Source of the DNA: Herminiimonas fonticola
Lineage (GTDB): Bacteria; Pseudomonadota; Gammaproteobacteria; Burkholderiales; Burkholderiaceae_D
NCBI RefSeq assembly: GCF_003293745.1
Contig: NZ_PTLZ01000002.1
Location: 558,001-622,000 of the forward strand
DNA length: 64,000 bases
Direction of reading: 5' to 3'
A program made the position numbers and the translations under genes. Positions within the stretch are counted from its first letter, which is position 1, and each line of letters begins with the position of its first letter. Under the pieces are notes generated by a model, which worked only from the letters and a program-made list of their open reading frames with translations, did no database searches and had not been told where the DNA came from. This document shows, piece after piece, positions 1-8,468 of the stretch.

Positions 1-1
1 T

Positions 2-289
2 GGCGACATGATGCTTTCTTCCGATCGTGGTTGGACCTTGCGTAATGACGTTGGCCTCATCTTAGGCGAAAGCGGACAAGAACTTTACCTTGCTCTCGAT
101 TACGGTGAAGTGAGCGGTCAGGCCAGCCAATATCTGATTGGTACGCGTCTGGCGGGTATGGCACTCGGCCTGCGCGGAAATTTTCTTGGCGGCTCTTACG
201 ACATTTTTGTCGGCCAACCCATAAAGAAACCAGATGGATTCAGGACCGCGAATACCACAGCAGGCTTCAGTCTGAATTGGAATTATTAA
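2..289 (+). CDS. TpsB/FhaC-type outer-membrane transporter of two-partner secretion, C-terminal end only
   Basis: This is the last ~95 residues of a gene that enters from the left edge; no start codon is inside the window. Visible features are those of the end of the 16-strand ShlB/FhaC/HecB barrel: a G-W-x-x-R-N-D strand, a D-Y-G-x-V-S-G segment, G-x-x-L-G-L-R-G, and a penultimate strand with Y-D-I-F-V-G-x-P-I-K-K-P. The chain ends on aromatic residues (N-W-N-Y), as expected for a Bam-inserted barrel. Family role: TpsB proteins sit in the outer membrane and export the TpsA partner, recognising its N-terminal TPS domain. The tpsA gene follows 62 bases downstream on the same strand, so the pair is a classical tpsB-tpsA locus. 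The POTRA domains cannot be seen because they lie outside the window. Confidence 0.88.
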   Translation, partial: GDMMLSSDRGWTLRNDVGLILGESGQELYLALDYGEVSGQASQYLIGTRLAGMALGLRGNFLGGSYDIFVGQPIKKPDGFRTANTTAGFSLNWNY

Positions 290-351
290 TCTGATCTTTG
301 CAATTTTTACTTAAGCGCTCTCACATTAAACGCGTCAATCATTAGGCAAAC

Positions 352-3300
352 ATGAACAAGAATCTATACCGCATTGTTTTTAATAAAGCTCGTGGCATCT
401 TGATGGTTGTTGCAGAGAACGTATCCGCACAAGGTAAAGGTGATGCTGATCCAGTAGCGTCCATTATTGCTAAGCAAGAAACAGATTTGCATTGCTTGAA
501 AATGAGGCAGATTTCATTTGCAGCGAAACTTGCTGCTGGTGTTATGGCCTTAGTGATGCCATTGGCACACGCGCAGATCGTCGCTGACCCGAATGCCCCT
601 GGTAATCAGCGTCCCACTATTCTGCAAACCGCGAATGGCCTACCACAAGTAAATATTCAAACACCATCTGCTGCAGGCGTATCACGCAATACATACAGCC
701 AGTTCGACGTGCAAAGTAACGGTGCGATTCTTAATAACAGCAGAACTAATACCGCAACACAAACCGGGGGGTGGATTCAAGGCAATCCATGGTTAGTAGG
801 CGGCGCGGCGCGTGTCATTCTTAACGAAGTTAACTCTAGCAATCCAAGTCAGCTACGGGGTTATATCGAAGTCGCAGGACAACGCGCTGAAGTCATCATT
901 GCCAATCCTGCAGGCATTCAGGTCAATGGCGGAGGTTTCATTAATGCCGATCGCGTCACGCTGACGACCGGTACTGCAGTCATGAATCAAGCTAATGGTG
1001 GATCGCTCGACAGCTACCGTATTCCACAAGGCACGATCAATATTGATGGTCTGGGACTGGATACGCGCACGGCAAGTTACACCGATATTCTTGCAAGATC
1101 GGTTCAGGTGAATGCAGGTATCTGGGCGAATCGTTTGAAAGTCGTCACTGGTGCGAATGAAGTTAGTACGACAAGCACAGACTATCCAGGAGATGTCTCG
1201 CAAGGTGTAACTCCGATCGCCGGCACTGGTCCAGTCCCGCAATTTAGTCTTGATGTCGCCGCGCTAGGTGGCATGTACGCCGGTCACATTTATTTAGTTG
1301 GTAGTGAGAGTGGATTGGGTGTGCGCAACAAGGGCGCAATTAATGCAGCAGGTGGCAATCTTGTTCTTCTCTCTAACGGTCTATTGACGAATGAAGGAGC
1401 GATCCAGGCAGCATCGTCGAATGGTAGTGGTGGCAACGTAAAAATAGATACGGCTGGCGGAATCAGTAACGTCGGCGCAAACGCAGTTATCAGTGCACAA
1501 GGTCAAGCATCAATCGTGACCGCAACTGGTCTTCTTAACGAAGTCGGTGCAAAGATGGAGGCGACTTCATTGCTCGCTATCACCGCTGGCTCTATAGACA
1601 ATGCAGGCAAGCTAACTGCCGGCGATGCGATTACTCTAAATGCTGGTGATATTGGCAATGCAGCCACAGGTGAGATTGCGGGAAATACGACCAAGATTGC
1701 AGTCACGAACAATCTCACTAATCGTGGATTGATTGATGGCAGTAACGTATTGGTCGAGGCAGGTACGCTCGACAACATCGGTACCGGCCGCATCTATGGT
1801 GATGACCTCGGCATTGCAGCTAACGTTCTGAACAACGATACAGAAACAATCAATGGCCTCCGTTCCGATGCCGTGATTGCTGCACGTCAGCGATTGGATC
1901 TCGGTGTTGGTACTTTAAACAATCGAAATGGCTCGCTGCTTTTTAGCGCAGGCGTCGGTGCAAATGCCCTCAACATCGGTGGCAACTTGGATGCGCAAGG
2001 TCAAGCTACTGGCACCGTTGGCACGCTCAACAACGCGGCTGCCACCATAGAATCTCTGGGCGGTGCAAATATTTCTGCGCTGCAGATCAACAATATCAAT
2101 CCCGATTTCAGCATTCGAACGGACACCAGTTATGCCGCCGCTTCTGCCCATTACATTCGCTTGGGAGGAACCAGATACCTAGAGAGTGAACTGGGACGCT
2201 GCTTCAAGTGCGCATCGGACCGATATGATAACGGCGACCCTAATCTTCCACGTTTGGAGTACGTCGCCCCTAGCGCTCAATATCCGTTCGAGGCTGGTTA
2301 TTCGCGTGTTCCTTATCAGCTCGAAGCTTACGTGTACGACGAGTTCAGTGATAGCACCATAACAGTTTCATATGCATATCCTGCTGGTAGTCCCGTGTGG
2401 GCACTCTTCAATGTGCCAGAGGGTGACCAGGTACAACTAAGTAGTAGGCTTCTCAGCTACAACCAGAATCTGATTTCTCGGGGATACCGTGACTATTATC
2501 ATATTTGGGTTACAAGCACCGAGACTATACAGACGGTAGTCGACAATCCGGGTGCTCCAGGTCGAATCATCTCTGGTAGTGCGATGAAGCTTTCAGGTGG
2601 AGCGATCCTTAATGACAACAGCCAGATTCTCGCTGATGGGAATTTGGACATCACGGGCAGCAACCTGACTAGTACTGAGACATCAGGCAATCGCCAAGTT
2701 ACAGACTTCGGCTCATTCCGCGGCGATAGTGTGAAGTACAAAGGCTATGGCGTACACGAAGGATACTTTGGTACAGGATCTTATGTTTATGTAAGTGAGA
2801 GTGTCACAACTAAACTTGATACGTCGCTTGTTGAAGGTAATAGAAGCGTTTCCGGTACCGGTACACAACTGACCACACGGACTGCACCTACCAGTAGCAT
2901 TCTGCGTTCGAGTCCTAATCCTGCGGCTACATATATCTTCGAGGTAGACCCACGCTTCGCTAACCAGCAGCAATGGCTCTCTAGTGATTACATGTTGCAG
3001 GTACTGTCGACAGATCCCAATACGATACAAAAACGCCTGGGTGATGGCTTCTATGAGCAAAAACTCATACGTGAGCAGGTTGCGCAACTCACAGGACGCA
3101 GATTCCTTGATGGCTATGCCAGCGATGAGGCGCAATATCAAGGGTTGATGCAATCGGGTGTCACTTACGCGCAGAAGTGGAATCTCGTGCCTGGCATAGC
3201 CCTTACAGCAAGTCAGGTAGCGCAGCTCACGAGTGACATGGTATGGCTGGTTGCTCAAGAGGTTGTACTGCCGGATGGAACCAAGACTATGGCGTTGGTG

Positions 3301-6300
3301 CCGCAAGTTTATGCGATGCCGAAGGCGGGAGATCTCGCTGCTAATGGGTCTTTGCTGGCCGGGCAGAACGTCAACATCCAACTTACCGGGGATCTCAAAA
3401 ACTCTGGCACGATTGGGGGACGCAAGGTAATGCAAATCAGTGCAGACAATGTGCAAAATCTCGGCACTATTGGCGGCAAGGGAGTCAACGTGGTCGCACA
3501 ACAGGATCTGATCAACTTTGGTGGTCGCATGATTGCTGAGGATAGCCTTACCGCCACGGCAGGCAGGGATCTCATCGTACAAAGTACGACGAGTACCGGA
3601 TCTTCCTCCGCTGGTCTATCCAGCAGCAGTCTTACGCAAGTAGATCGCGTGGCGGGTCTTTACGTTACGGGGGATAAGGGCATTCTTGTTGCCAGCGCTG
3701 GCAATGACTTTAGCGTGTTGGCAGGCGTGCTCTCCAGCACGGGCAGCATTCAAGCAACCGCTGGCAACAATGTCAACCTCGGCACGGCAGATACTGCATA
3801 CGCTAGCGACCTTACAGCCAACGAACGTAACTACATGCGCGAGTCGGGCATGCGGGAAGTGGGTAGTCAAATCGTCTCGGGTGGCAACATAATTCTTGCC
3901 GCCGGCAATGATACTCATGTCCGTGCTGCCACCGTCAATGCTACCGGAGACCTGACACTCAGTGCAGGCGGCGATGTCAAGATTGTGGAGGGGCGAACAA
4001 CAAGGCAAAGTGACGATGCGCGCTACGCTACGAGTTCCGGTTTCCTCTCCAAATCGACTACAGAAAGTCGAAATCAAAGTCAGAGTGATATTGCCATCGG
4101 CAGTAGCCTCGGTGGCAAGACCGTCACGCTCGGGTCGGGCGGTGACACGCTCATCCGTGGGTCCAATGTGGTCGGCGACAATGGCACCACCGTGGTAGCG
4201 GGTAGGGATCTCAGCATCCAGGCCGCGACCAACACCAGCCAGTCCAGCAGTTTCAACGAGACGAAGAAGAGCGGTCTTTTCAGCAGTGGCGGCTTGAGCA
4301 TTACCTACGGCAAACAGCAGCTAAGCACCGATCAGAACAAACAGTCCACCAATGCCTCGGCTAGTACGGTGGGGAGCGTCGGCGGCGATATCGTGCTCTT
4401 GGCGGGGCAAACCTATAGCCAGATTGGCAGCGATGTACTTGCCCCTTCGGGTGACATTAGTATCGCCGCGAAGAAGGTCGATATCGTTGCTGCCACCAAT
4501 ACCTATACCAATAGTACGGAGCAGCGCTTCAAACAAAGTGGCCTGACGCTCGCCATCACCAGCCCGATCATTAGTGCCATCCAGACTGTGCAGCAAATGG
4601 CAGTTGCTGCGAGTCAGACTAGTGACGGCAGAATGAAGGCGCTGGCTGGCGCAACGGCCGGGCTTGCGGCCCAAGGCGGTTATGACGCGATTCAGGCAGG
4701 ACAAGGCGCAACCATCAATGGCAAAGAGAATCAGATCGCAACCGGTAAGGATGCACAGGGCAATCCAACCAGCCGTGATGCTACCGCCGCCGATCAGGTA
4801 GGGGGCGTCAACCTCAGCATCAGCATTGGCGCCTCCAGCAGCGAAAGTAAGACGATCCAGACCGGCATCAATGCGCTTGGTTCCACGATAGCTGCAGGCG
4901 GCAATGTCACCATCGTTGCCAGCGGCGCAGGTAAGAATTCCGACGTCACTGTGCAGGGCTCTGACATCGGTGCAGGGAACAACGTTATTATTAGCGCGGA
5001 AGATGAAATTAAATTACTTGCAGCTCGAAATGCCGATGAACAGCACAGCACTAACAAGAGCAATAGTGGGAGTATAGGCATAAGTATCGGTACCAGCGGT
5101 TTCGGCGTGACAGCCTCTGCAAGTTCTGGTCGTGGGAATGCGGATGGCAAGGATGTTAGCTGGAGCAATACCCACATTAACGCAGGCAATCAATTGGCGC
5201 TAGTTTCAGGCGGCGATACTAATTTAATTGGTGCGGTCGCTAATGGCAAACAAGTAGTGGCAAATGTGGGCGGAGATTTGAATATCGAAAGCCTGCAAGA
5301 CACCAGTAAATACGACAGCAAACAAAAAGACATTGCTGCCAGCATCACTATCGGTGCTGGTGCCAGCACTGGCAGTCTCAGTTACAGCAAGAGCAGTGTC
5401 AATAGTGACTACGCGAATGTGAGTGAGCAGAGCGGGATCAAAGCAGGTGACGAGGGCTTCCAGGTTAAAGTAGGTGGCAATACTGACTTGAAGGGCGCTG
5501 TCATTGCCAGCACTGACAATGCGGTACAGGACGACAAAAATGCTCTCGTCACGGCAAGCCTTACTACCAGCGACATTACTAATCATGCTGAGGCTAGTGC
5601 TAAAAGTAGTGGAATTAATCTTTCCAGCGATATGCTGGCACAAGGTAAATACGGTATTGCCAAAGGCATTATAGGGACATCGCTTAACAACGGGAAAGAG
5701 TCAGGTTCTTCCGAGGGAGTTACTCATAGTGCTATTGAATCTGGACGTGTAGTGCTTACTAATGAGGCTGCACAGTTGAATTTGACTGGTAAGTCTACAG
5801 ACGAAACGGTTGCGACTTTGAATCGTAACACCTCCAATGCGCAACATGCGGCGCAGAAGCTTGATCTTGGCGCAATGATGGAAACGGTAGAGGCGGAGCG
5901 CGCCATCAAGCAGGAGGCGTTCAGACAAGCAACAATAGTGACCGATGCAGTTTATAAGTCTGCTACAGGGCCAAAAAAAATAATGCTACAAAAATGTACA
6001 GGACAAGGAACAGATTGTAGCGCTGTAGAAGTTGATATGAGTACGCATAAAATTACTATAGGGCCTGACGGAAAGGTGTACGTATTTAACCATGGTATCT
6101 CGAACACAGAGCAGGATGCGTTGGCAAATGCAGCCAAACAGAGTGATGCGCATGCGCTTGAACAAGGGGTGTACGTTGTTATAAATCCTCACACAGGTAG
6201 TGCACTTGCGGAGGTGTTGTATGCAGGTTGGGACAAGGTGGCGGGTACGACTTTTGGTATTAGCAACGCAAGCGAAGCGAATATTGATTTGCGCGACCAG

Positions 6301-6687
6301 GTCAAAGCGGCGGGTGGCATGATTATGGAAGTTGATCATAGCCGCGGCAATATCACCAGTTTCAACGCCACCCAAACCCAAATCGAAAGGGGACAAACGA
6401 ATGTGCCTGTGAGTTTCGTTCAAATGAACGGTTCACCGATTAATGCATTGGTGGCGCAACAAGCATTCGATGTAGCGACTGGTGCTGTCGCCAAAGTATT
6501 TCAATCGACACATCAAAACGACTTTATAAGTACATTTTTGGGAAGCAATCCAACAACGGGCGGCTTAACAAGTATTTTCGGTGCTGCTCATGGAAGTTAC
6601 GGTCCGAATGTATCTACAGAACTTGCTGAAAGAGTTTGGGGCGTTGGACAAAAAAGTATTTCGATACCGAGTATTAGTAGAGATTAA
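352..6687 (+). CDS. TpsA/CdiA-like filamentous haemagglutinin with alpha/beta-hydrolase-like C-terminus
   Basis: A 2111-residue exoprotein. Residues 1-50 form an extended signal peptide region (M-N-K-N-L-Y-R-I-V-F-N), and 51-74 are a classical signal peptide ending A-H-A before Q75. A TPS secretion domain follows, with A-N-P-A-G-I near 184-189 and a G-G-F-I-N-A-D-R-V-T-L stretch. Haemagglutinin-type repeats run to about 610. A non-repetitive segment with a C-F-K-C pair at 617-620 fills the position of the receptor-binding region of CdiA proteins. About 850-1040 resembles the CdiA Tyr/Pro-rich region (D-P-R-F; L-G-D-G-F-Y-E-Q; L-V-P-Q-V-Y). A second repeat block spans about 1060-1760. No V-E-N-N motif was seen. 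The last ~180 residues contain F-N-H-G-I-S-N and then D-H-S-R-G with Ser1997, like a nucleophile elbow. Export by the TpsB just upstream is expected. Whether it is an adhesin or a contact-dependent toxin is not settled. ATG 352 has a weak AGG Shine-Dalgarno. Confidence 0.9.
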   Translation: MNKNLYRIVFNKARGILMVVAENVSAQGKGDADPVASIIAKQETDLHCLKMRQISFAAKLAAGVMALVMPLAHAQIVADPNAPGNQRPTILQTANGLPQVNIQTPSAAGVSRNTYSQFDVQSNGAILNNSRTNTATQTGGWIQGNPWLVGGAARVILNEVNSSNPSQLRGYIEVAGQRAEVIIANPAGIQVNGGGFINADRVTLTTGTAVMNQANGGSLDSYRIPQGTINIDGLGLDTRTASYTDILARSVQVNAGIWANRLKVVTGANEVSTTSTDYPGDVSQGVTPIAGTGPVPQFSLDVAALGGMYAGHIYLVGSESGLGVRNKGAINAAGGNLVLLSNGLLTNEGAIQAASSNGSGGNVKIDTAGGISNVGANAVISAQGQASIVTATGLLNEVGAKMEATSLLAITAGSIDNAGKLTAGDAITLNAGDIGNAATGEIAGNTTKIAVTNNLTNRGLIDGSNVLVEAGTLDNIGTGRIYGDDLGIAANVLNNDTETINGLRSDAVIAARQRLDLGVGTLNNRNGSLLFSAGVGANALNIGGNLDAQGQATGTVGTLNNAAATIESLGGANISALQINNINPDFSIRTDTSYAAASAHYIRLGGTRYLESELGRCFKCASDRYDNGDPNLPRLEYVAPSAQYPFEAGYSRVPYQLEAYVYDEFSDSTITVSYAYPAGSPVWALFNVPEGDQVQLSSRLLSYNQNLISRGYRDYYHIWVTSTETIQTVVDNPGAPGRIISGSAMKLSGGAILNDNSQILADGNLDITGSNLTSTETSGNRQVTDFGSFRGDSVKYKGYGVHEGYFGTGSYVYVSESVTTKLDTSLVEGNRSVSGTGTQLTTRTAPTSSILRSSPNPAATYIFEVDPRFANQQQWLSSDYMLQVLSTDPNTIQKRLGDGFYEQKLIREQVAQLTGRRFLDGYASDEAQYQGLMQSGVTYAQKWNLVPGIALTASQVAQLTSDMVWLVAQEVVLPDGTKTMALVPQVYAMPKAGDLAANGSLLAGQNVNIQLTGDLKNSGTIGGRKVMQISADNVQNLGTIGGKGVNVVAQQDLINFGGRMIAEDSLTATAGRDLIVQSTTSTGSSSAGLSSSSLTQVDRVAGLYVTGDKGILVASAGNDFSVLAGVLSSTGSIQATAGNNVNLGTADTAYASDLTANERNYMRESGMREVGSQIVSGGNIILAAGNDTHVRAATVNATGDLTLSAGGDVKIVEGRTTRQSDDARYATSSGFLSKSTTESRNQSQSDIAIGSSLGGKTVTLGSGGDTLIRGSNVVGDNGTTVVAGRDLSIQAATNTSQSSSFNETKKSGLFSSGGLSITYGKQQLSTDQNKQSTNASASTVGSVGGDIVLLAGQTYSQIGSDVLAPSGDISIAAKKVDIVAATNTYTNSTEQRFKQSGLTLAITSPIISAIQTVQQMAVAASQTSDGRMKALAGATAGLAAQGGYDAIQAGQGATINGKENQIATGKDAQGNPTSRDATAADQVGGVNLSISIGASSSESKTIQTGINALGSTIAAGGNVTIVASGAGKNSDVTVQGSDIGAGNNVIISAEDEIKLLAARNADEQHSTNKSNSGSIGISIGTSGFGVTASASSGRGNADGKDVSWSNTHINAGNQLALVSGGDTNLIGAVANGKQVVANVGGDLNIESLQDTSKYDSKQKDIAASITIGAGASTGSLSYSKSSVNSDYANVSEQSGIKAGDEGFQVKVGGNTDLKGAVIASTDNAVQDDKNALVTASLTTSDITNHAEASAKSSGINLSSDMLAQGKYGIAKGIIGTSLNNGKESGSSEGVTHSAIESGRVVLTNEAAQLNLTGKSTDETVATLNRNTSNAQHAAQKLDLGAMMETVEAERAIKQEAFRQATIVTDAVYKSATGPKKIMLQKCTGQGTDCSAVEVDMSTHKITIGPDGKVYVFNHGISNTEQDALANAAKQSDAHALEQGVYVVINPHTGSALAEVLYAGWDKVAGTTFGISNASEANIDLRDQVKAAGGMIMEVDHSRGNITSFNATQTQIERGQTNVPVSFVQMNGSPINALVAQQAFDVATGAVAKVFQSTHQNDFISTFLGSNPTTGGLTSIFGAAHGSYGPNVSTELAERVWGVGQKSISIPSISRD

Positions 6688-6689
6688 TT

Positions 6690-7004
6690 ATGATTAAGAT
6701 TATTGGTATTACTCCTATTTTGTTTTTTTTATGTTCTTGTAGTTTGCATTACATGGATGCTCCACCACCAAGCCAAAATCAATACTGGATAAAGTCGGGG
6801 CACTCCTTAGAACTCATAAATGTTGCACTCATTAGCTGTGGATATGACGAACCGAGATGGAGTGTGGAACAACAAGAAAAAGTCGATATTTGCATGCTTA
6901 GGAAAGGGTTCGTTTTCCGAGACTCACCTTATGGAAAAGTGCATGCTCGCTGTACATATCCGCCTTATCAACATCTCCCATCTTGCCAATCAATGAAGAA
7001 ATGA
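6690..7004 (+). CDS. Small cysteine-rich lipoprotein directly after tpsA (candidate immunity or accessory protein)
   Basis: A 104-residue protein starting two bases after the tpsA stop, so almost certainly co-translated with it. The N-terminus is a lipoprotein signal: a basic start, a hydrophobic run, and lipobox L-C-S-C with Cys17 as the predicted lipidated residue. The mature part has a proline-rich tether (A-P-P-P-S), then Y-W-I-K-S-G, C-G-Y-D-E, a V-D-I-C-M-L-R-K-G-F segment and two late cysteines. The spacing looks like two disulphide-linked pairs. From memory this resembles a widespread type of small proteobacterial lipoprotein found next to polymorphic toxins and T6SS effectors, but that is unverified. 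A periplasmic or outer-membrane immunity role against the hydrolase-like TpsA tail is an inference from position only. Base composition is clearly AT-richer than the housekeeping genes. Confidence 0.7.
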   Translation: MIKIIGITPILFFLCSCSLHYMDAPPPSQNQYWIKSGHSLELINVALISCGYDEPRWSVEQQEKVDICMLRKGFVFRDSPYGKVHARCTYPPYQHLPSCQSMKK

Positions 7005-7137
7005 TCCATTTGTTGAATTTCGGTTGGACAGTGTTAAGAAATTCCTCGCTCTAAAAATATGCGCAAATGGATGTAACGCTTGCATAAATAATGTATTCCT
7101 ATTTAGGTAGTCAGCTTAATTATTTTTTGGACAAAAC

Positions 7138-7581
7138 ATGAAGAAAATACCGTTATTCCTTGTTCTTATAGTTATGCTTTCAGGTTGCGGTACTACGAAT
7201 AATAAGCATAGTTCAAAAGATGCAATGAGCGCTTGCATTGCTGCTGTTAAAGGGACTGATTTTCTGGTTGTTAGCGTTCCAGCCGCAGACAGCTTTATTG
7301 CTAATAAACTGATTGTTGCGTCGGTCAAGACAACCGGTTCGAATGCTATTGATGCGTTAGTAACTACGATGTCTCTGTCAGTCAGGCCTGCAATTATCGT
7401 CGTGGGGGATAACGATGAAGTGACTGCTGTGACTTTAGAGGCATCCCTACTCAAATTGCCGCAAGGTACAGTTCGCTCCAGCAAACCGGTATGTGTTGCA
7501 GGGGCAGATGTACATAAAACGCCTCTTCAGGCAGCCGCTGATAGTGCCGGTATTCAATTGGTAATGGCTTCGAATCGATAA
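7138..7581 (+). CDS. Putative lipoprotein of unknown function
   Basis: A 147-residue protein with a type II signal: M-K-K, a hydrophobic core, and lipobox L-S-G-C at about residues 16-19. The mature part is mostly small and hydrophobic residues with alternating Val/Ile/Ala, suggesting alpha/beta secondary structure, and has two further cysteines (S-A-C-I; P-V-C-V). I do not recognise the family. It lies 133 bases after the first lipoprotein and only 6 bases before the next, so it probably forms a two-gene unit with the latter. The sequence before it is AT-rich and could hold a promoter; no clear -35/-10 pair is claimed. Confidence 0.6.
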   Translation: MKKIPLFLVLIVMLSGCGTTNNKHSSKDAMSACIAAVKGTDFLVVSVPAADSFIANKLIVASVKTTGSNAIDALVTTMSLSVRPAIIVVGDNDEVTAVTLEASLLKLPQGTVRSSKPVCVAGADVHKTPLQAAADSAGIQLVMASNR

Positions 7582-7587
7582 GCGCAA

Positions 7588-8151
7588 ATGTCATTCATAC
7601 GAGGTAGATATTTGTTGTCATCGGCGCGCTTAAAGATTGCTATTGCGTTGTTGTTTGCCATGACATTGGCAGGGTGCGCAACATCATCAAGTGTACAAAC
7701 CGAGTTCGATCCAGCAACCCAGGCTCGGATTCGTGTATTCCATGGCACGGCTGCGTATCTTTATCTGGGTGACGTTTGTGATGGCAATACCCATCCGGTT
7801 ATTCATGCTGCTGCAGGCGGATTTTCCTATTTCGAACGCAATAAAAAAATAGGAGTGCCAGCTACTGACGATATGCCGTTTTCTTATCATGAGTATGCGA
7901 TTCCAGCCAATGAACCTCTTACAGTGAAAATGTACTGGCAAGCGCAAAATGCGAGTGGGACATGGGAGCGTTGTGGTCCACTTTATACAACGTTTACTCC
8001 TAATGCTGGACAGAATTACGATACCTTCATGCAGTTCCACCGTGGTGTTTGTCAGGGAGTGAAGGTCCGTAAATTAGTAATGCATGCCGATGACAAGGCT
8101 ACTACCATAGCCGCACCACTGAATGGTCTTCCATTTCGTCATTGTAATTAG
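7588..8151 (+). CDS. Putative lipoprotein of unknown function, second of a pair
   Basis: A 187-residue protein with a long signal ending in lipobox L-A-G-C around residues 27-30. A TTG start at 7612, preceded by GAGG, would give a more usual signal length and is a real alternative. The mature chain looks beta-rich, with many aromatic residues, and has four cysteines after the lipidated one (D-V-C-D-G; W-E-R-C-G; R-G-V-C-Q; a terminal H-C-N). I recognise no catalytic motif and do not know the family. It begins 6 bases after the preceding lipoprotein gene. Position next to a TPS exoprotein invites an immunity or surface-accessory reading, but the sequence does not show it. Confidence 0.6.
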   Translation: MSFIRGRYLLSSARLKIAIALLFAMTLAGCATSSSVQTEFDPATQARIRVFHGTAAYLYLGDVCDGNTHPVIHAAAGGFSYFERNKKIGVPATDDMPFSYHEYAIPANEPLTVKMYWQAQNASGTWERCGPLYTTFTPNAGQNYDTFMQFHRGVCQGVKVRKLVMHADDKATTIAAPLNGLPFRHCN

Positions 8152-8239
8152 TAGTTAGCTCATTTTCTTACACTCGCGGTCGTTTGGCACCAATTGCACT
8201 TGATCGAACCGAGGTGCTTATCGGATGCTATTAACGGCA

Positions 8240-8303
8240 GGCGGCGGCAATGTCGACGGCAAGGATGTTAGTCGGATAGCACCACATCAACGTGGGTAAT
8301 CAG
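8240..8303 (+). pseudogene. Decayed fragment of a TpsA haemagglutinin repeat
   Basis: This stretch aligns by eye with 5128-5193 inside tpsA. A 13-base core (GGCAAGGATGTTA) is identical, and the following ACATCAACG..GGTAATCA matches ACATTAACG..GGCAATCA. It would encode G-G-N-V-D-G-K-D-V-S and then, after a two-base deletion, H-I-N-V-G-N-Q, matching G-N-A-D-G-K-D-V-S and H-I-N-A-G-N-Q of TpsA. There is no start codon, Shine-Dalgarno or open frame around it, so it is a relic. Confidence 0.55.
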
Positions 8304-8340
8304 GAATAAGGCAATCCGGCAGTGGCATCTTACTTTTATG

Positions 8341-8457
8341 GTCCAGCACGAGAGGTTCACTCCAAACGTGGGTCAGTTTTCGATGCAAATCAACATCAAC
8401 TTTGCACAAGGCTATGGCGTGGGTCGACCGGAACCGATCACATTCGTAAAAACCTGA
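8341..8457 (+). pseudogene. Possible remnant of an EAL-domain (c-di-GMP phosphodiesterase) C-terminus
   Basis: In the frame ending with TGA at 8455-8457 the sequence reads I-N-F-A-Q-G-Y-G-V-G-R-P-E-P-I shortly before the stop. This resembles the conserved last motif of EAL domains (x-A-Q-G-Y-x-x-x-R-P-x-P). Upstream in the same frame the similarity fades, and no EAL, catalytic or start motif is present. It therefore looks like the surviving tail of a deleted gene. Chance similarity over ~15 residues cannot be excluded. Confidence 0.4.
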
Positions 8458-8468
8458 ATGTTTTATTT

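Larger units (their letters stand above)
8152..8468. other. Gene-free decayed strip at the accessory/core boundary
   Basis: About 317 bases without an intact gene, between the last lipoprotein and the stop of the converging DUF2520 gene. It contains the TpsA-like and EAL-like relics listed separately. No terminator hairpin with a U-tract was found for either converging unit. Confidence 0.6.

Noticed and set aside
2713-3582. Long antisense reading frame (289 codons) within tpsA
   Set aside because: It lies opposite a clear haemagglutinin sequence, has no recognisable motif and no Shine-Dalgarno; the repeat-rich sense frame explains it.
352-6687. Full CDI system (cdiB-cdiA-cdiI)
   Set aside because: The architecture is CdiA-like, but no V-E-N-N boundary was seen and the immunity role of the next gene is unproven, so the names cdiA/cdiI are not used.
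1-8468. Genomic island with integrase, att sites or IS ends
   Set aside because: Base composition and relics suggest transfer, but no integrase, transposase, tRNA or flanking direct repeats were found in the window.
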